DNA from: Streptomyces sp. NBRC 110028
Lineage (GTDB): Bacteria > Actinomycetota > Actinomycetes > Streptomycetales > Streptomycetaceae
Assembly: GCF_001417735.1 (NCBI RefSeq)
Contig: NZ_BBUZ01000042.1
Coordinates: 1 to 64,000, forward strand
Length of the DNA stretch: 64,000 nucleotides
Reading direction: 5' to 3'
Shown here: positions 34,212 through 43,789 of the stretch, in pieces
Numbering within the stretch: position 1 is the stretch's first letter
Layout: every line of letters begins with the position of its first letter
Made by a program: the position numbers and the translations under genes
Notes under the pieces: generated by a model
The model's input: the letters and a program-made list of their open reading frames with translations, nothing else
What the model was told of the DNA's origin: nothing
Database searches by the model: none

Positions 34212-34322
34212 TCGATTCCTCCGCTTTTCTGTTGATGACTGGGCCATCTTGTGTCAGCTAGCAGAGAGTCAAGAGTGTCAGATGCATGCGCGTTGGCCTG
34301 AAGCCTGATGGAGGCGAACACC

Positions 34323-35581
34323 GTGAGTAGCGAAATCGAGAGGCTGAAGCTTGACAACGGTCTACGAGTGCTATTGGACCCGTACGACGCACACGGTTTG
34401 GCCGGCGTGGCCGTCCACTATGACGTCGGATTCCGCACGGAGCCCAGGGACTGCAATGGCATCGCGCATCTGTTCGAGCATGTGCTGTGGGACGGGTTAC
34501 CGAAGTCGCAGGTCGATGGCGTACTCCGGGTCGGCGGCATGATGAACGCGACTACCCAGGCGGACTACACGAACTACTACGGACTGCTGCCCACATCTGA
34601 GATCCAGGCACTGCTCCGGCTCGAAGCGGAACGAATGGCTGTCACAACAGTGCCACGCGATGCCTTAGAAAGAGAAATCAAATTGTCAAGGATGAAGTTC
34701 GAGCCAACATCGATGGCCAGCCGTTCGGAGGGTTCCCCTGGATGTGGATCTCGGAGGTGGCCTTCCGTGCACCGGAGAACGCGCACAACGGCTACGGAGC
34801 CGACCGTGTGGAAACCATCTCTCACCAAGATCTGGACAGCTTTCTGCAAGACTTCTATGCACCTGCGAACGCACTGCTCACCGTCAGTGGATCTTTCGAC
34901 CGTGCGTATGTCGTCGAGCAGATCTACGAAGCGTTCGCAGGCATTGACAAGCCACTCGCAAGCGCTGGACCAGTCCTCACGGCCGAACCCGATCTGACCG
35001 AGGATCGCCTGCTGCGCCGACACGACCCGCACGCGCCACATCCGGCTACGGCCATCGCCTTCCGCGCGCCTTCAGCCACCGGCCTGACCCGCGAGCTGCT
35101 TGCCACGACCATGCTCGCCGACAACCTCGTCGACGATCCGCTGGGCCGCCTGGATCGCCGGCTCGGCCCGTCAACCGGAGTAACAGATCTGGGAAGCTAC
35201 GTAGGCCTGTTCGCCAATCCCTTCGGTGGCAGAGCCCCGTTGCCATGGATCGTGGAAGCCCTGCACTCCAGCACCCTCACCGCCGACCAGTTGGTCGCCG
35301 AGATACGCGACGAGTTGACCGCCATCGCCCAGGCCGGTCCGACTCAAGACGAAGTGAACCACACGGCCCGGCGCACCGCCGCCCAGATGTGGCGTGCGCA
35401 GGATCAGACGCTAGGACGTCTATTGCTCTTAGGCGCGGTGGAACTGCTGCACGGCACCTGCGAGACAGCTCTGAATCTTCCAGCCCAAATCTTGACGATC
35501 ACGCCTGACGAAGTGCGTGCGGCTGCATCTTTCCTCGCCCAACAGCATGTCGCCGTACTCACCCTGGAGGAAAAGCAGTGA
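34323..35581 (+). pseudogene. M16B metallopeptidase, catalytic subunit, with a one-base frameshift
   Basis: GTG 34323 follows GGAGG by 8 nt. The first part holds the inverted zinc motif HLFEH (within GIAHLFEHVLWDG) and a downstream Glu (RLEAERMA), as needed for M16 zinc proteases. The frame breaks at 34671-34680 (AGAGAAATCA): adding one A restores ERENQIVKDEVRANIDGQPFGGFPW and joins the second frame, which continues to 35581 with normal M16 C-terminal sequence. Either the gene is inactivated or a homopolymer base is missing from the sequence. Its stop overlaps the next gene by 4 nt; together they would form the usual M16B heterodimer. Confidence 0.8.
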
Positions 35582-36852
35582 TCACAGGTGTCCCCACCAT
35601 TCCTCTAGCATCTCTCGTCACTAGTCAGCCAGCACTCGCACAGTCCCTCACCTCCGTACGCTACGGAGAGGTCCCTCTTGTGGAGATCAGCGGCTTTACA
35701 CCACTGATCCCCGGCCCCGGCACAGTTGAGTCAGTGTCAGCACGCGCGGGCCTTGTGTCTGAAGCCTTGCCGACGCTCGACAGCGCGCGTGGCGGTCTGG
35801 CCCTCGCCGTTGCCCGACAGGGCGGACGCTTCCGAATAGTCCCGCACAACCAGGGACTGCTCTGGACGCTGACCTGCCTCACAGACGGTTGGACCGGCTT
35901 ACTATGCCACCTCTCCGAGACCATGGCTCACGCGACCGGTGACCCGGACGGGCTCGCCAGGCATGCCGAGGTCATCACCGCCCGTGCGGCAGAGGATCAA
36001 TATGATCACAGCGCAGTAGCTGCAGCCGCAGTCCGTCGGATGCTGAGCAACAACCAGGCAGCAGACTTCGCTCCATCGCTAACCCACTCCGATACAGAGC
36101 TCGCCGTACAGCTCCTGAACGGTGAGCGACTGATCACTGCCCTGGACATGCGCCGCGCGTGCTTCACAGCGGTGGGCTCAATCGATGCCCACTCGGCGAT
36201 GTCCGCACTGACCGATTTCACCACTGCCCTCACCAAGACCGACACCGATATGACAGCGCAGTGCAGCACACCGGAGTCTTTGCGTGCATCCGGACGGTGG
36301 CAGCGGATCAACGTTGGAGGGGGCGAAAGCACATGTGTCAGAGCGGCTTGGGCGGTTCCTGGTCGCTCCGCCGCTGAGCACGCGGCCCTCTACGCAGCCC
36401 ATCTGGTTCTCGGCGGCGGATACGGTGCGCGCCTCATGCAACGCTTCCGGGAATCCCTCCGCTGGAGCTACTCGCCCTGGAGCAACTTTCACCACTATGC
36501 CGCATACTCCTTACTCGAAGTGAACATCGACGTTCCTACGCGCCACCGCCAGGCCGCCGAGCAGATCCTCATGGAGGAGGTCGAACGGCTGCGAACCGAA
36601 CGAGTACCGGATGCCGAACTGCGTCGCGTGGTGGCCCATGCCTGCGGCACACTAGCTGCGTCCCTCGCTTCGCAAAGTGGTTTAGCTGCCATGCTCACTC
36701 ACGTCCAGTCGCTCGGCCTGCCGTACGACTGGCTGTGGAACTGGCCCGGCAACCTGCGTGCCGTCACCCCTGCCCAAGTCCTACAGGTGGCGCAAGATTG
36801 GCTGCATCCCGACAGGGCAGCCGGAGCGACGGTGGGACCGGTCACATCGTGA
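35578..36852 (+). CDS. M16B peptidase-like non-catalytic partner
   Basis: A 424-aa protein with the M16 fold pattern but no HxxEH. It keeps the R/Y substrate-binding signature (GARLMQRFRESLRWSYSPW, about residues 282-300). In bacterial M16B pairs one subunit has zinc and the other has this motif, and both are needed to cut short peptides. GTG or ATG at 35578 overlaps the catalytic gene. In this neighbourhood the pair could remove a leader peptide or degrade one. Confidence 0.82.
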   Translation: MITGVPTIPLASLVTSQPALAQSLTSVRYGEVPLVEISGFTPLIPGPGTVESVSARAGLVSEALPTLDSARGGLALAVARQGGRFRIVPHNQGLLWTLTCLTDGWTGLLCHLSETMAHATGDPDGLARHAEVITARAAEDQYDHSAVAAAAVRRMLSNNQAADFAPSLTHSDTELAVQLLNGERLITALDMRRACFTAVGSIDAHSAMSALTDFTTALTKTDTDMTAQCSTPESLRASGRWQRINVGGGESTCVRAAWAVPGRSAAEHAALYAAHLVLGGGYGARLMQRFRESLRWSYSPWSNFHHYAAYSLLEVNIDVPTRHRQAAEQILMEEVERLRTERVPDAELRRVVAHACGTLAASLASQSGLAAMLTHVQSLGLPYDWLWNWPGNLRAVTPAQVLQVAQDWLHPDRAAGATVGPVTS

Positions 36853-37562
36853 TGGTTGTGCCACTGACTTCCGAGTTTGGTGAATGCTGCCCTCGTGGTA
36901 ACCCAGTGGCGCGGCATCGCCCTCTCCGAGGAACCGTACCCACCGCGGTTTCCATCGATCTGCCCCTCACAGAGCCAGCACCGTGGGACTCCGCAAGATG
37001 ATCGGCTAACTCCGATGCCAGGGCGCAGGCAGGATCCGCCCGGCCCTGGCATCGTTCACAGAGATCGGGCGGCGCTCCACTCGTGAGCTTGGTCGCCGCG
37101 CCACTCCCCCACCGCGGATCGTCCAGGATGCCCTCGGGTCGGCGACGCCCGCACTTTCGAGAGCTGCGGCATGGCTCTGCCCCCGGCGTCGGACTGCCCT
37201 AGCTGGGTTTGCAGCGCGACGCCGGTGTCGAGCTCCTCCTGTGCTGCGTCCGCGCGGGCACTCGGCAACCGCCACCGACGGCGCGTCACCCTGCGAGGTG
37301 GCGCGTCACCATGGTGAGCGGTGTGCCGGTAGTGGGCCCTGGCTACCGGGGCAGCAATGTGCTGTAAGTGGTGTCCACTGAGCTGATGCTGGTTCCAAGG
37401 GTTGGTCGTCGATGAAGCGGCCGCGGTCGTGGCGGTGTCGGAGCGGTTGCCCGCCTGCGTAGCCGGGTGTCTCAGCAGCCGTGTGAAGTGGAGCGGCCGA
37501 CGCGCCGCTTTGTGGCTTGCCGGGAGTGTTTTCCGGCACGTTCGGTTCGCCTGACGTGGTCC
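36853..37562. other. 710-bp gap without a recognised gene
   Basis: A minus-strand frame at 37056-37289 (ARADAAQEELDTGVALQTQLGQ) has protein-like stretches but no start signal or family. GGCGCGTCACC is directly repeated near 37290-37310. This is likely decayed DNA separating the biosynthetic cluster from the RecD2 helicase. Confidence 0.4.
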
Positions 37563-39869
37563 CTAACTCAAGGCAAGTTGTCCAACGGTTTGGATGGCGC
37601 GAGAGCGGGGGGTGGCTGTGGTGTGGTGGCGGATGCGGTGTTCGAGTGCGGTGAATCGGCGGCGTGTGTGGGTGTTGGCGAGGGCCTGGTGGACGGCGGA
37701 GGGCTGGCCGATGAGCATGACGCCTTGGCGTGCTCGGGTGACGGCGGTGTAGAGCAGGTTGCGTTGGAGGAGTTGGCCGGCGGAGGTGGTCATGGGGATG
37801 ATGACGTAGGGGTATTCGCTGCCTTGGGATCGGTGGACGGTCAGGGCGTAGGCGTGGAGGAGTTCGTCGAGGTCGGTGAACAGGTAGGGGACGGGTTCGC
37901 CGTCGGTGAGGGTGACGGTGAGTTGGTGGGCGTCGGTGTCGATGGCGGTGATGGTGCCGGTGGAGCCGTTGAAGACGCCGTTGGTTCCGCGGTGGGGCTG
38001 GTTGCGGATCTGCAGGACGCGGTCGCCGAGGCGGAAGATGTGTCCTTCGTGGTGGTGCTGGGGTTTGTCGGGTGCGGGTGGGTTGAGGCGGGCCTGCAGG
38101 CGGGCGTTGAGGGCGAGGGTGCCGGTGGCGTGGCGCCGGGCTGGGCACAGGACTTGGATGTCCTCGGGTGCGGTGTTGAAGTGGTGCGGGATGTGGGTGG
38201 CGACGAGTTCTGTGACGTGTTCGGCGATGGTCTCGGGGTTTTCGAGGGGTCGGCAGCCGAAGACGCGGTCGGCGGGCTGGGGTGGCAGGCCGCGCAGGAT
38301 GCGGTGGGCGTTGTCGATGATGGCTGCGCTGCCATCGTCTTGGCGGAAGATGTGGGTGAGCTGGGTGCGGGGAATGTCGGGTACGGCGAGGAGGTCGCGC
38401 AGGACGCGGCCGGGGCCGACGCTGGGGAGTTGGTCGGTGTCGCCGACCAGGAGCAGGTGGCAGCCGGTGCGGATGGCCGCGGTGAGTCGGGCGGCCAGTT
38501 GGATGTCGAGCATGGAGGCTTCGTCGATGACGATGAGGTCTGCCGCTTCCAGTCTCGTCTGTGCGTTGGGCTGATCGGAGGGGTTGGGTGGGAGGTGGAT
38601 CAGGCGGTGAACGGTCATGGCCGGATGTCCGGTGGCCTCCTCCATACGCTTGGCAGCTTTGCCGGTGGGGGCGGCCAGCGCGATGGTGATGCCCGCTTGC
38701 TCGGTGAGAGCGACGAGAGTGCGAAGGGTGTGGGTCTTACCGCAGCCAGGTCCCCCGGTCAGGACCGACACCGGTGTGGTGAGCGCGGTCAGGACAGACT
38801 TCTGCTGCTCCTCGGTCAGCCCCGTGAGGGCGGTTAGGGCTAAAAGGCTGGACCAGTCGGCGCGGTCGGCCAGGGTGGGCGGGGCGTGGTGCAGGCGGAG
38901 GATGTCTTCGGCCAGTCCGGTCTCGGCGCGGTACATGGAGGTGAGGCTGACGGCGGTGACGGCGTGGTAGACGTCGGCGTCTTCGAGGACGGGTGTCGGC
39001 AGGGCTTCGATGACGGTCTCGCCGTCGGCGCGGAGGGCGTCCAGGGCCTGGCGCAGGATCGGGTCTTCGAGGATGTCGGCGGTGGCAGGGTCGTTGTCGG
39101 TGAGGAGGTGGCGGGTGCGGGCGAGGAGGGTGCGTTCGGGGAGGTGGCAGTCGCCTCGGGCGCGGGCCTGGGTGAGGGTGTGGAGGAGGGCTGCTTGGAG
39201 GCGTTGGTCGCTGTGTTTGGGGATGCCGACGGCGAGGGCGATGCGGTCGGCGGTTTCGAAGCCGATGCCGTGGATGTCGCGGCACAGCTGGTAGGGGGTT
39301 TGGCGGACGACCTCCATGGGGTTTTGGTCGTCGTCGGTGTAGGTCTGGTGGATCTTCACGGCCAGGTGGGCGGAGATGCCCAGGCCCTGGAGGAAGACCA
39401 TGATTTCGGCGATGGCCTTCTGGGTGTGCCAGGCCTGGGTGATGCGGTTCAGGCGGGTGGGGCCGATGCCGTGGACTTCCAGGAGGCGGTGGGGTTCGGT
39501 GTCGATGATGTGGAGGGTCTGGTCGCCGAACTGGTCGACGATCGCGGTGGCGAGTGTTTCGCCGATGCCGTGGATCAGTCCGGAGGCGAGGTAGAGGCGG
39601 GTTGCGCGCCGGGTGGCGGGCAGAGTTCGCTCGCACATCTCGGTCTTGAACTGGCGCCCGTAGCGGGGGTGGTGGATCCAGGTGCCGGTCAGGCACAGGC
39701 TCTCCCCCGGTTGCGTGCCGAACAGTGCCTTGCCGACCGCGGTGATGGTCTGGGGCCTGGGGGTGTCGTCGGCGCTGGTCAGGCGGAGCACGGTGTGGTG
39801 GTCGTAGGTGACGTGGACGAGGTGGTCGACGACTCCGTCGATGCGGTCGCGAGGTGGCAGCGGGGTCAC
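37563..39869 (-). CDS. recD2: RecD2-like ATP-dependent DNA helicase
   Basis: An SF1B 5'-3' helicase of about 768 aa, a usual RecD2 length. The N-terminal OB and helix-hairpin-helix region (VHGIGPTRLNRI, IHGIGFETADRIA) is followed by Walker A TGGPGCGKT (near residue 360), VIDEASMLD, LVGDTDQLPSVGPG and the C-terminal motif HRSQGSEY. RecD2 works outside RecBCD in repair. GTG 39869 is chosen because upstream codons fall within the inverted repeat of the neighbouring ISL3 element, which adds a spurious MPEPRSGVRRH start. The start region may therefore have been altered by the insertion. The Shine-Dalgarno sequence is weak. Confidence 0.88.
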   Translation of the reverse strand: MTPLPPRDRIDGVVDHLVHVTYDHHTVLRLTSADDTPRPQTITAVGKALFGTQPGESLCLTGTWIHHPRYGRQFKTEMCERTLPATRRATRLYLASGLIHGIGETLATAIVDQFGDQTLHIIDTEPHRLLEVHGIGPTRLNRITQAWHTQKAIAEIMVFLQGLGISAHLAVKIHQTYTDDDQNPMEVVRQTPYQLCRDIHGIGFETADRIALAVGIPKHSDQRLQAALLHTLTQARARGDCHLPERTLLARTRHLLTDNDPATADILEDPILRQALDALRADGETVIEALPTPVLEDADVYHAVTAVSLTSMYRAETGLAEDILRLHHAPPTLADRADWSSLLALTALTGLTEEQQKSVLTALTTPVSVLTGGPGCGKTHTLRTLVALTEQAGITIALAAPTGKAAKRMEEATGHPAMTVHRLIHLPPNPSDQPNAQTRLEAADLIVIDEASMLDIQLAARLTAAIRTGCHLLLVGDTDQLPSVGPGRVLRDLLAVPDIPRTQLTHIFRQDDGSAAIIDNAHRILRGLPPQPADRVFGCRPLENPETIAEHVTELVATHIPHHFNTAPEDIQVLCPARRHATGTLALNARLQARLNPPAPDKPQHHHEGHIFRLGDRVLQIRNQPHRGTNGVFNGSTGTITAIDTDAHQLTVTLTDGEPVPYLFTDLDELLHAYALTVHRSQGSEYPYVIIPMTTSAGQLLQRNLLYTAVTRARQGVMLIGQPSAVHQALANTHTRRRFTALEHRIRHHTTATPRSRAIQTVGQLALS

Positions 39870-39911
39870 GGGCGGTGTCTTCTCATAGTGTGAGCCGGGG
39901 TGAGGCGGGTG

Positions 39912-39999
39912 GTGTCGGCGTACACCTGAACGTGGCTCTGGCAAGATTTTCGTAGCCGGAGATCATCTCAGTGACACGGTCGGCCGGTCCGCACAGCGG
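39912..39999. repeat. Left 88-bp inverted repeat around an ISL3-type element
   Basis: It matches the reverse complement of 41607-41694 with a single mismatch seen. The inner part starting GGCTCTGGCAAG (39934) is the ISL3-like tip; the outer 22 bp extend beyond it. Confidence 0.8.
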
Positions 40000-41672
40000 C
40001 GGCGGAGGTGGGCGATCAGAACGACGCGGTGGCGGAGGAGGGAGACGCCGGCGCGACCGGCCATCAGGCGTTTCTGCAGCTTGACATCGGTAATGCGGCC
40101 TTCGTTGACCCCGGAGTTGTAAGGGGTGGTGATCCCATGGGCGACGGCATGCCGATCTTCGCGCAGGGCTCCGGCGAGGCCGACGAGAGGAGCCAGTCCA
40201 CTGTGTGCGAGGTCGTTCAGCCAGTCTGGCAAGGGTGTCGCGTCGCGGTTGTCGAGCATGGTGGCGAACCGGCGGACCAAGTCGTGGGTGAGCCTGAGTT
40301 CAGGGCACTGGTCGAGGAGGCGGGGCAGGCGCTCGTTGATGTGCGGGCTGCGGCGGCTCGGGTGGGCGGTGATCCAGCGGGCGGCTTCGCGTGGTGAGGG
40401 CGGTCGCTCGCGTGGCTCGTCCAGGGGCAGGCCCCGTCGCAGGGGTGCGACGGCCATTTTCACGCGCTGGTAGTGGCCGAGGTAGCCCTTGGTCTGGAGT
40501 TCCTCGTGCAGGATCTTCGCGCTGTGCTGTCCCTCGTACCAGCGTTGTCGCAGGTAGTCGAGGTAGGGGTCCAGGGTGGAGGGCTTGCGGGGTGGGCGGC
40601 GCATCACTTCCTGCCAGGTGCGGGCTCGGGCGTACTTGCTTACGGTGCGGCGGTCCAGGCCGAGTTCCCGAGCCACGGAGCTGTGGCTCCGGCCGGTCTG
40701 GGTCAGAGCGTGCACGGCTTCGAACAGCCTTCGGGCATGCCGCCCGGCCCGGGTGTCCGCGGCGGTGTTCTCGCTCGTCTCCTCGACCGGTGCGGCATCG
40801 GTCTCGCTGACCGGGGGCAGTGCTGCGGGCAGGCATCCGCGGTGGGCGGAGGCGATGTCCTGGACACGGCGGGAGAGCCCCTGCCAGAGGTGGAAGCGGT
40901 CGCTGACCTGCACGGCATCGGGGGCTCCGGCGAAGATGCCCTGCCGGAAGGTGAGGGAGCCGTCGCGGCAGGCGACCTCGACACCGGGGTGCTCGCGAAG
41001 CCAGCGGCTGAGCTGTTCCGCGTCGCGTCCCTCCCAGAGTGTGAGCGGGAGCCGGGTGGTGGCGTCGACCAGGAGAGTGCCGTAGGTGTCGCCGTAGAGC
41101 GCGAAATCGTCCACCCCCAGCACTCGAGGTGTCTCCAGTGGCGGAAGAGGCACCCGCATCAGCTGGGACAGGACGGTGCACCGCGAGAGGGTGACGTTCA
41201 AAATTCGCAGCATCCGGGAACCGCCTCGGCCTGCCAGCACCACACCGACGGCCTCTACCAGGCGCTGCAACTGTGGTGTGCGCCGCTGATAGCGCACGGT
41301 CAGCCCCGCCACTTGCTCGGCGAAGGTCACCTTCGGGCAGGCCGGGTTTTCGCAGTACAGGCGGCGTACGGACAAGTCGATGCGCAGAGGCCGGCCCGCG
41401 AGAGTAACGTCGGCGAGGCGACGTACATAGCGGCTATGGCACCACGCGCTGAACTGGCCGCATCCCGTGCATCCCGCTGGAACACCGGATCTCGTGCGGG
41501 CGCGGACCGTCACCACAACATCAGAGACATCGGCCGAGACCACCAGCACATTGGCCAACTGTGGTAGTAGCTTTGCCAGTTCAATAGTGCACTGCCACAG
41601 GCTGCCCGCTGTGCGGACCGGCCGACCGTGTCACTGAGATGATCCCCGGCTACGAAAATCTTGCCAGAGCCA
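39934..41672. mobile_element. ISL3-family insertion sequence (copy A)
   Basis: Tips GGCTCTGGCAAGATTTTCG and its inverse bound one transposase gene. The bases just outside the tips are inverted copies of one another and not a direct 8-bp duplication, so the site has been rearranged or the real ends lie further out. The right flank is the 3' end of another transposase gene. Confidence 0.8.
39963..41558 (-). CDS. ISL3-family transposase (copy A)
   Basis: A 531-aa protein. The N-terminal zinc-finger pattern CTGCGQF ... CENPAC (about residues 29-75) and a DDE core, with VDDFAL, CRDGS and a late NEGR, match ISL3 transposases. A QTGRSHSSVARELGLDRRTVSKYAR stretch (about 320) is an inserted helix-turn-helix. 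The length is complete for the family. It cuts and pastes its own element; nothing suggests inactivation. Confidence 0.92.
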   Translation of the reverse strand: MANVLVVSADVSDVVVTVRARTRSGVPAGCTGCGQFSAWCHSRYVRRLADVTLAGRPLRIDLSVRRLYCENPACPKVTFAEQVAGLTVRYQRRTPQLQRLVEAVGVVLAGRGGSRMLRILNVTLSRCTVLSQLMRVPLPPLETPRVLGVDDFALYGDTYGTLLVDATTRLPLTLWEGRDAEQLSRWLREHPGVEVACRDGSLTFRQGIFAGAPDAVQVSDRFHLWQGLSRRVQDIASAHRGCLPAALPPVSETDAAPVEETSENTAADTRAGRHARRLFEAVHALTQTGRSHSSVARELGLDRRTVSKYARARTWQEVMRRPPRKPSTLDPYLDYLRQRWYEGQHSAKILHEELQTKGYLGHYQRVKMAVAPLRRGLPLDEPRERPPSPREAARWITAHPSRRSPHINERLPRLLDQCPELRLTHDLVRRFATMLDNRDATPLPDWLNDLAHSGLAPLVGLAGALREDRHAVAHGITTPYNSGVNEGRITDVKLQKRLMAGRAGVSLLRHRVVLIAHLRRRCADRPTVSLR

Positions 41673-41694
41673 CGTTCAGGTGTACGCCGACACG
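41607..41694. repeat. Right 88-bp inverted repeat around an ISL3-type element
   Basis: The inverse partner of 39912-39999. Its outer part (ACGTTCAGGTGTACGCCGAC) is also coding sequence of a truncated transposase, which continues rightward. Confidence 0.8.
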
Positions 41695-41802
41695 GACACC
41701 GCCGTCGACTGGATCGTCGCGAGCGTCGAGCTGTTCATCGAGCGCCTCAGCGGCCGCCCCTTCATCTCCTCCACCAGCACACCTCCCGGAGCCGCCACGT
41801 GA
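41681..41802 (+). pseudogene. C-terminal tail of a transposase cut by the ISL3 element
   Basis: The frame reads VYADTDTAVDWIVASVELFIERLSGRPF and ends where the next gene's GTG starts (overlap ACGTGATC). This is the coupled arrangement of a TniA/IstA-type transposase with its ATPase. Only about 40 codons remain; the rest is not found to the left of the ISL3 copy. Confidence 0.55.
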
Positions 41803-42608
41803 TCGAGAAACTGCAGGCCCACTACGGTTTCGAGCGGATGCCGTTCGGCCGTAACCTCAGCCCCGGCATGCTCCACCGGCACCAGGCCCACAACGAGGCC
41901 GTCGCCCGGATCTCCTGATGCATCTCCGAACGGTCGATCGGCGTGGTCACCGGCGAAGTCGGCGCCGGCAAGACGGTCTCCGTCCGCACCTGCCTCGACG
42001 CCCTCGACCCGTCGAAGTACACCGTCATCTATCTGCCGAACCCGGTGATCGGCGTCCGCGGCATCCACGAAGAGATCGTCAACTCCTTCGGGTAGACGCC
42101 CTCCCACCTGGGCTCCCGCCTCGCCGTCCAGACCTCCAAGGCCCTGATGTCCGAACGCGAGGAACGCGGACGCACCCCCGTCCTCGTCCTGGACGAGGCC
42201 CACCTGCTGTCCTACGAGCAGCTGGAGGCCGTCCGGATGATGACGAACCAGGGCATGGACCAGGACTCTCCGCTGTCCTGCCTGCTGGTCGGGCAGCCTA
42301 CCCTGCGGCGGACCATGAAGCTGGCCGTCCTGGCGGCCCTCGAACAGCGGACCGCCCTGCGTTACACCATGCCGGGCATGTCCTCCACCGAGACCACCAG
42401 CTACATCGCCCACCACCTCAAGCTCGTCGGCCGGCCCGACCAGCTGTTCACCGAGGACGCACTCTCGCTGATCCACACGACCTCGCGCGGCTACCCGCGG
42501 GCGGTCAACAACCTCGCCCTGCAATCCCTGGTCGCCGCCTTCGCTACCGGCAAGAACCTCGTCGACGACGCCTCCGCTCGCGCAGCCGTCAGCGAGGTGG
42601 TCGACTGA
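41799..42608 (+). pseudogene. Transposition-type AAA ATPase (ExeA/TniB-like) with two in-frame stops
   Basis: GTG 41799 starts VIEKLQAHYGFERMPFGRNL; the frame then continues GVVTGEVGAGKTVSVRT (Walker A), VLVLDEAHLLSYEQLEAVR (Walker B) and a normal C-terminus to 42608. TGA near 41916 and TAG near 42095 interrupt it. Such ATPases partner DDE transposases in Tn5053- or IS-like elements. The reading frame is otherwise intact, so decay is recent. Confidence 0.75.
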
Positions 42609-42612
42609 AAAC

Positions 42613-43074
42613 TCAGTCGGGGATGCTGCGCAGCAACTGGGTGAGTGTCCTGCCGGGGATCGATCCCGAGGGAACAACGCCAACAGGCATTGCACCCATG
42701 GCCTCATAGAAGGGCTCAGCGTTCGGGTCCGCGTCGATGGTGAACTGGGTGAACCCCAGGTTCCGAGCAGTCGCAACAGCGTGCTGGAACAGCAGACGGC
42801 CGACGCCCTTCCCGATGACACCGGGATCGACGAACATCATGCCCAGCACGCCCTGCGGCGGATCGCCCTCCAAGGTCGTGAAGCCCACAATGCCGCCGTC
42901 CTGTTCTGCCACAGTGGCTCGGCGGACGGAGAGCTCACCTTCTCTGAGCGTGAGTTCTTCACGACACGACTCAAGAAACTGAGCGTCATACCCCCAATAC
43001 GCTTTCGAACGAAGCGCCAGGTCAGTCAAAACGCTCGCTTCGTCCAGCCGCGCAGGCCGGATCGAAATCCCCAC
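42613..43074 (-). CDS. GNAT family N-acetyltransferase
   Basis: A 153-aa protein from GTG 43074 (VGISIRPARLDEASVLTDLAL). The acetyl-CoA loop is MMFVDPGVIGKGVGRLLFQHAV (Q/RxxGxG/A-like) and the final strand block FTIDADPNAEPFYEAMG is typical. The substrate is unknown; small-molecule detoxification is usual for such cargo genes. It lies 5 bp from the end of the transposition ATPase, so it is probably passenger DNA of that transposon. Confidence 0.85.
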   Translation of the reverse strand: MGISIRPARLDEASVLTDLALRSKAYWGYDAQFLESCREELTLREGELSVRRATVAEQDGGIVGFTTLEGDPPQGVLGMMFVDPGVIGKGVGRLLFQHAVATARNLGFTQFTIDADPNAEPFYEAMGAMPVGVVPSGSIPGRTLTQLLRSIPD

Positions 43075-43190
43075 CGAACACCCCCACAGGCTCGCCATCG
43101 TCGAACCTCAATGATCCACATGAGCGGTGGCGAACGACAGGCCGCCCAAGGCATGACCTTGCAGATCTCAAATACTCACTGACCAACCGG

Positions 43191-43228
43191 CACCTTACCG
43201 ACGACAGCGACACCTTGCCGACGATCGC
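43191..43228. repeat. Two 18-bp direct repeats with 20-bp period
   Basis: CACCTTACCGACGACAGC and CACCTTGCCGACGATCGC follow each other with a 20-bp period just beyond the GNAT gene. Tandem repeats of this size are typical transposase binding sites at Tn5053-like ends, so this may be the right end of the element that carried the ATPase. Confidence 0.45.
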
Positions 43229-43315
43229 CCCGCCTGGAACCCCGCCGGCGGGGCGTCGTTGTCACAGAACATCGGCACCGTGAACGCCGCCGTCATCGGC
43301 ATTTTGAGTGTCGGG

Positions 43316-43789
43316 CAACACACCGGCCAACCCGGCGGCAAGTGGGAGGTCCACCTCAACCCACACGACGTGCGACAGATCTACATCCGCCTGCCCGACG
43401 GGCACCTGCACGAGGTCCCGTGGATCCACCGCGACCACGTCCACGCCCCCATGGGCGAGACCATCTGGCGTCACATCCGCGCCACCCTGAACCGGCGCGG
43501 CGACCGCGAGGCACACGAGGCCGCCCTCGCGGAGGCCGCCGACCATGTCCTGCGCCGCGCCCGCCCCCTGCCCGGCCACGGCACACCCGCCCCAGCGGCG
43601 GCGGGAGCGGCGAGCCCGCAGACGGCGGATGACGGCGCGGAGGCCGAGGACAGTCCCGACGCCGTCGACGCCCACGCCCCTGACGCTGACGCTGACGCTG
43701 ACGGCAATCTTGCCGACAGCGATGAACTCTCCCCGCCCGCAGGCCGATACGCGCTGTACAACGCCTTCGAGGAGGCCGAACACTGGTGA
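43316..43789 (+). pseudogene. TnsB-like C-terminal remnant
   Basis: From GGKWEVHLNPHDVRQIYIRL and HEVPWIHRDHVHAPMGETIWRHI the sequence tracks the C-terminal barrel and acidic tail of the TnsB at 7673. The catalytic core is missing; homology starts abruptly near 43316, and the frame upstream to 43259 is unrelated. It still overlaps the following tnsC by 4 nt, as in the complete module. Confidence 0.8.

Noticed and set aside
37467..38837. 456-codon plus-strand frame opposite recD2
   Set aside because: Low-complexity Gly/Val/Asp composition typical of a reverse-strand shadow; RecD2 motifs are on the minus strand. The same holds for 38886-39893.
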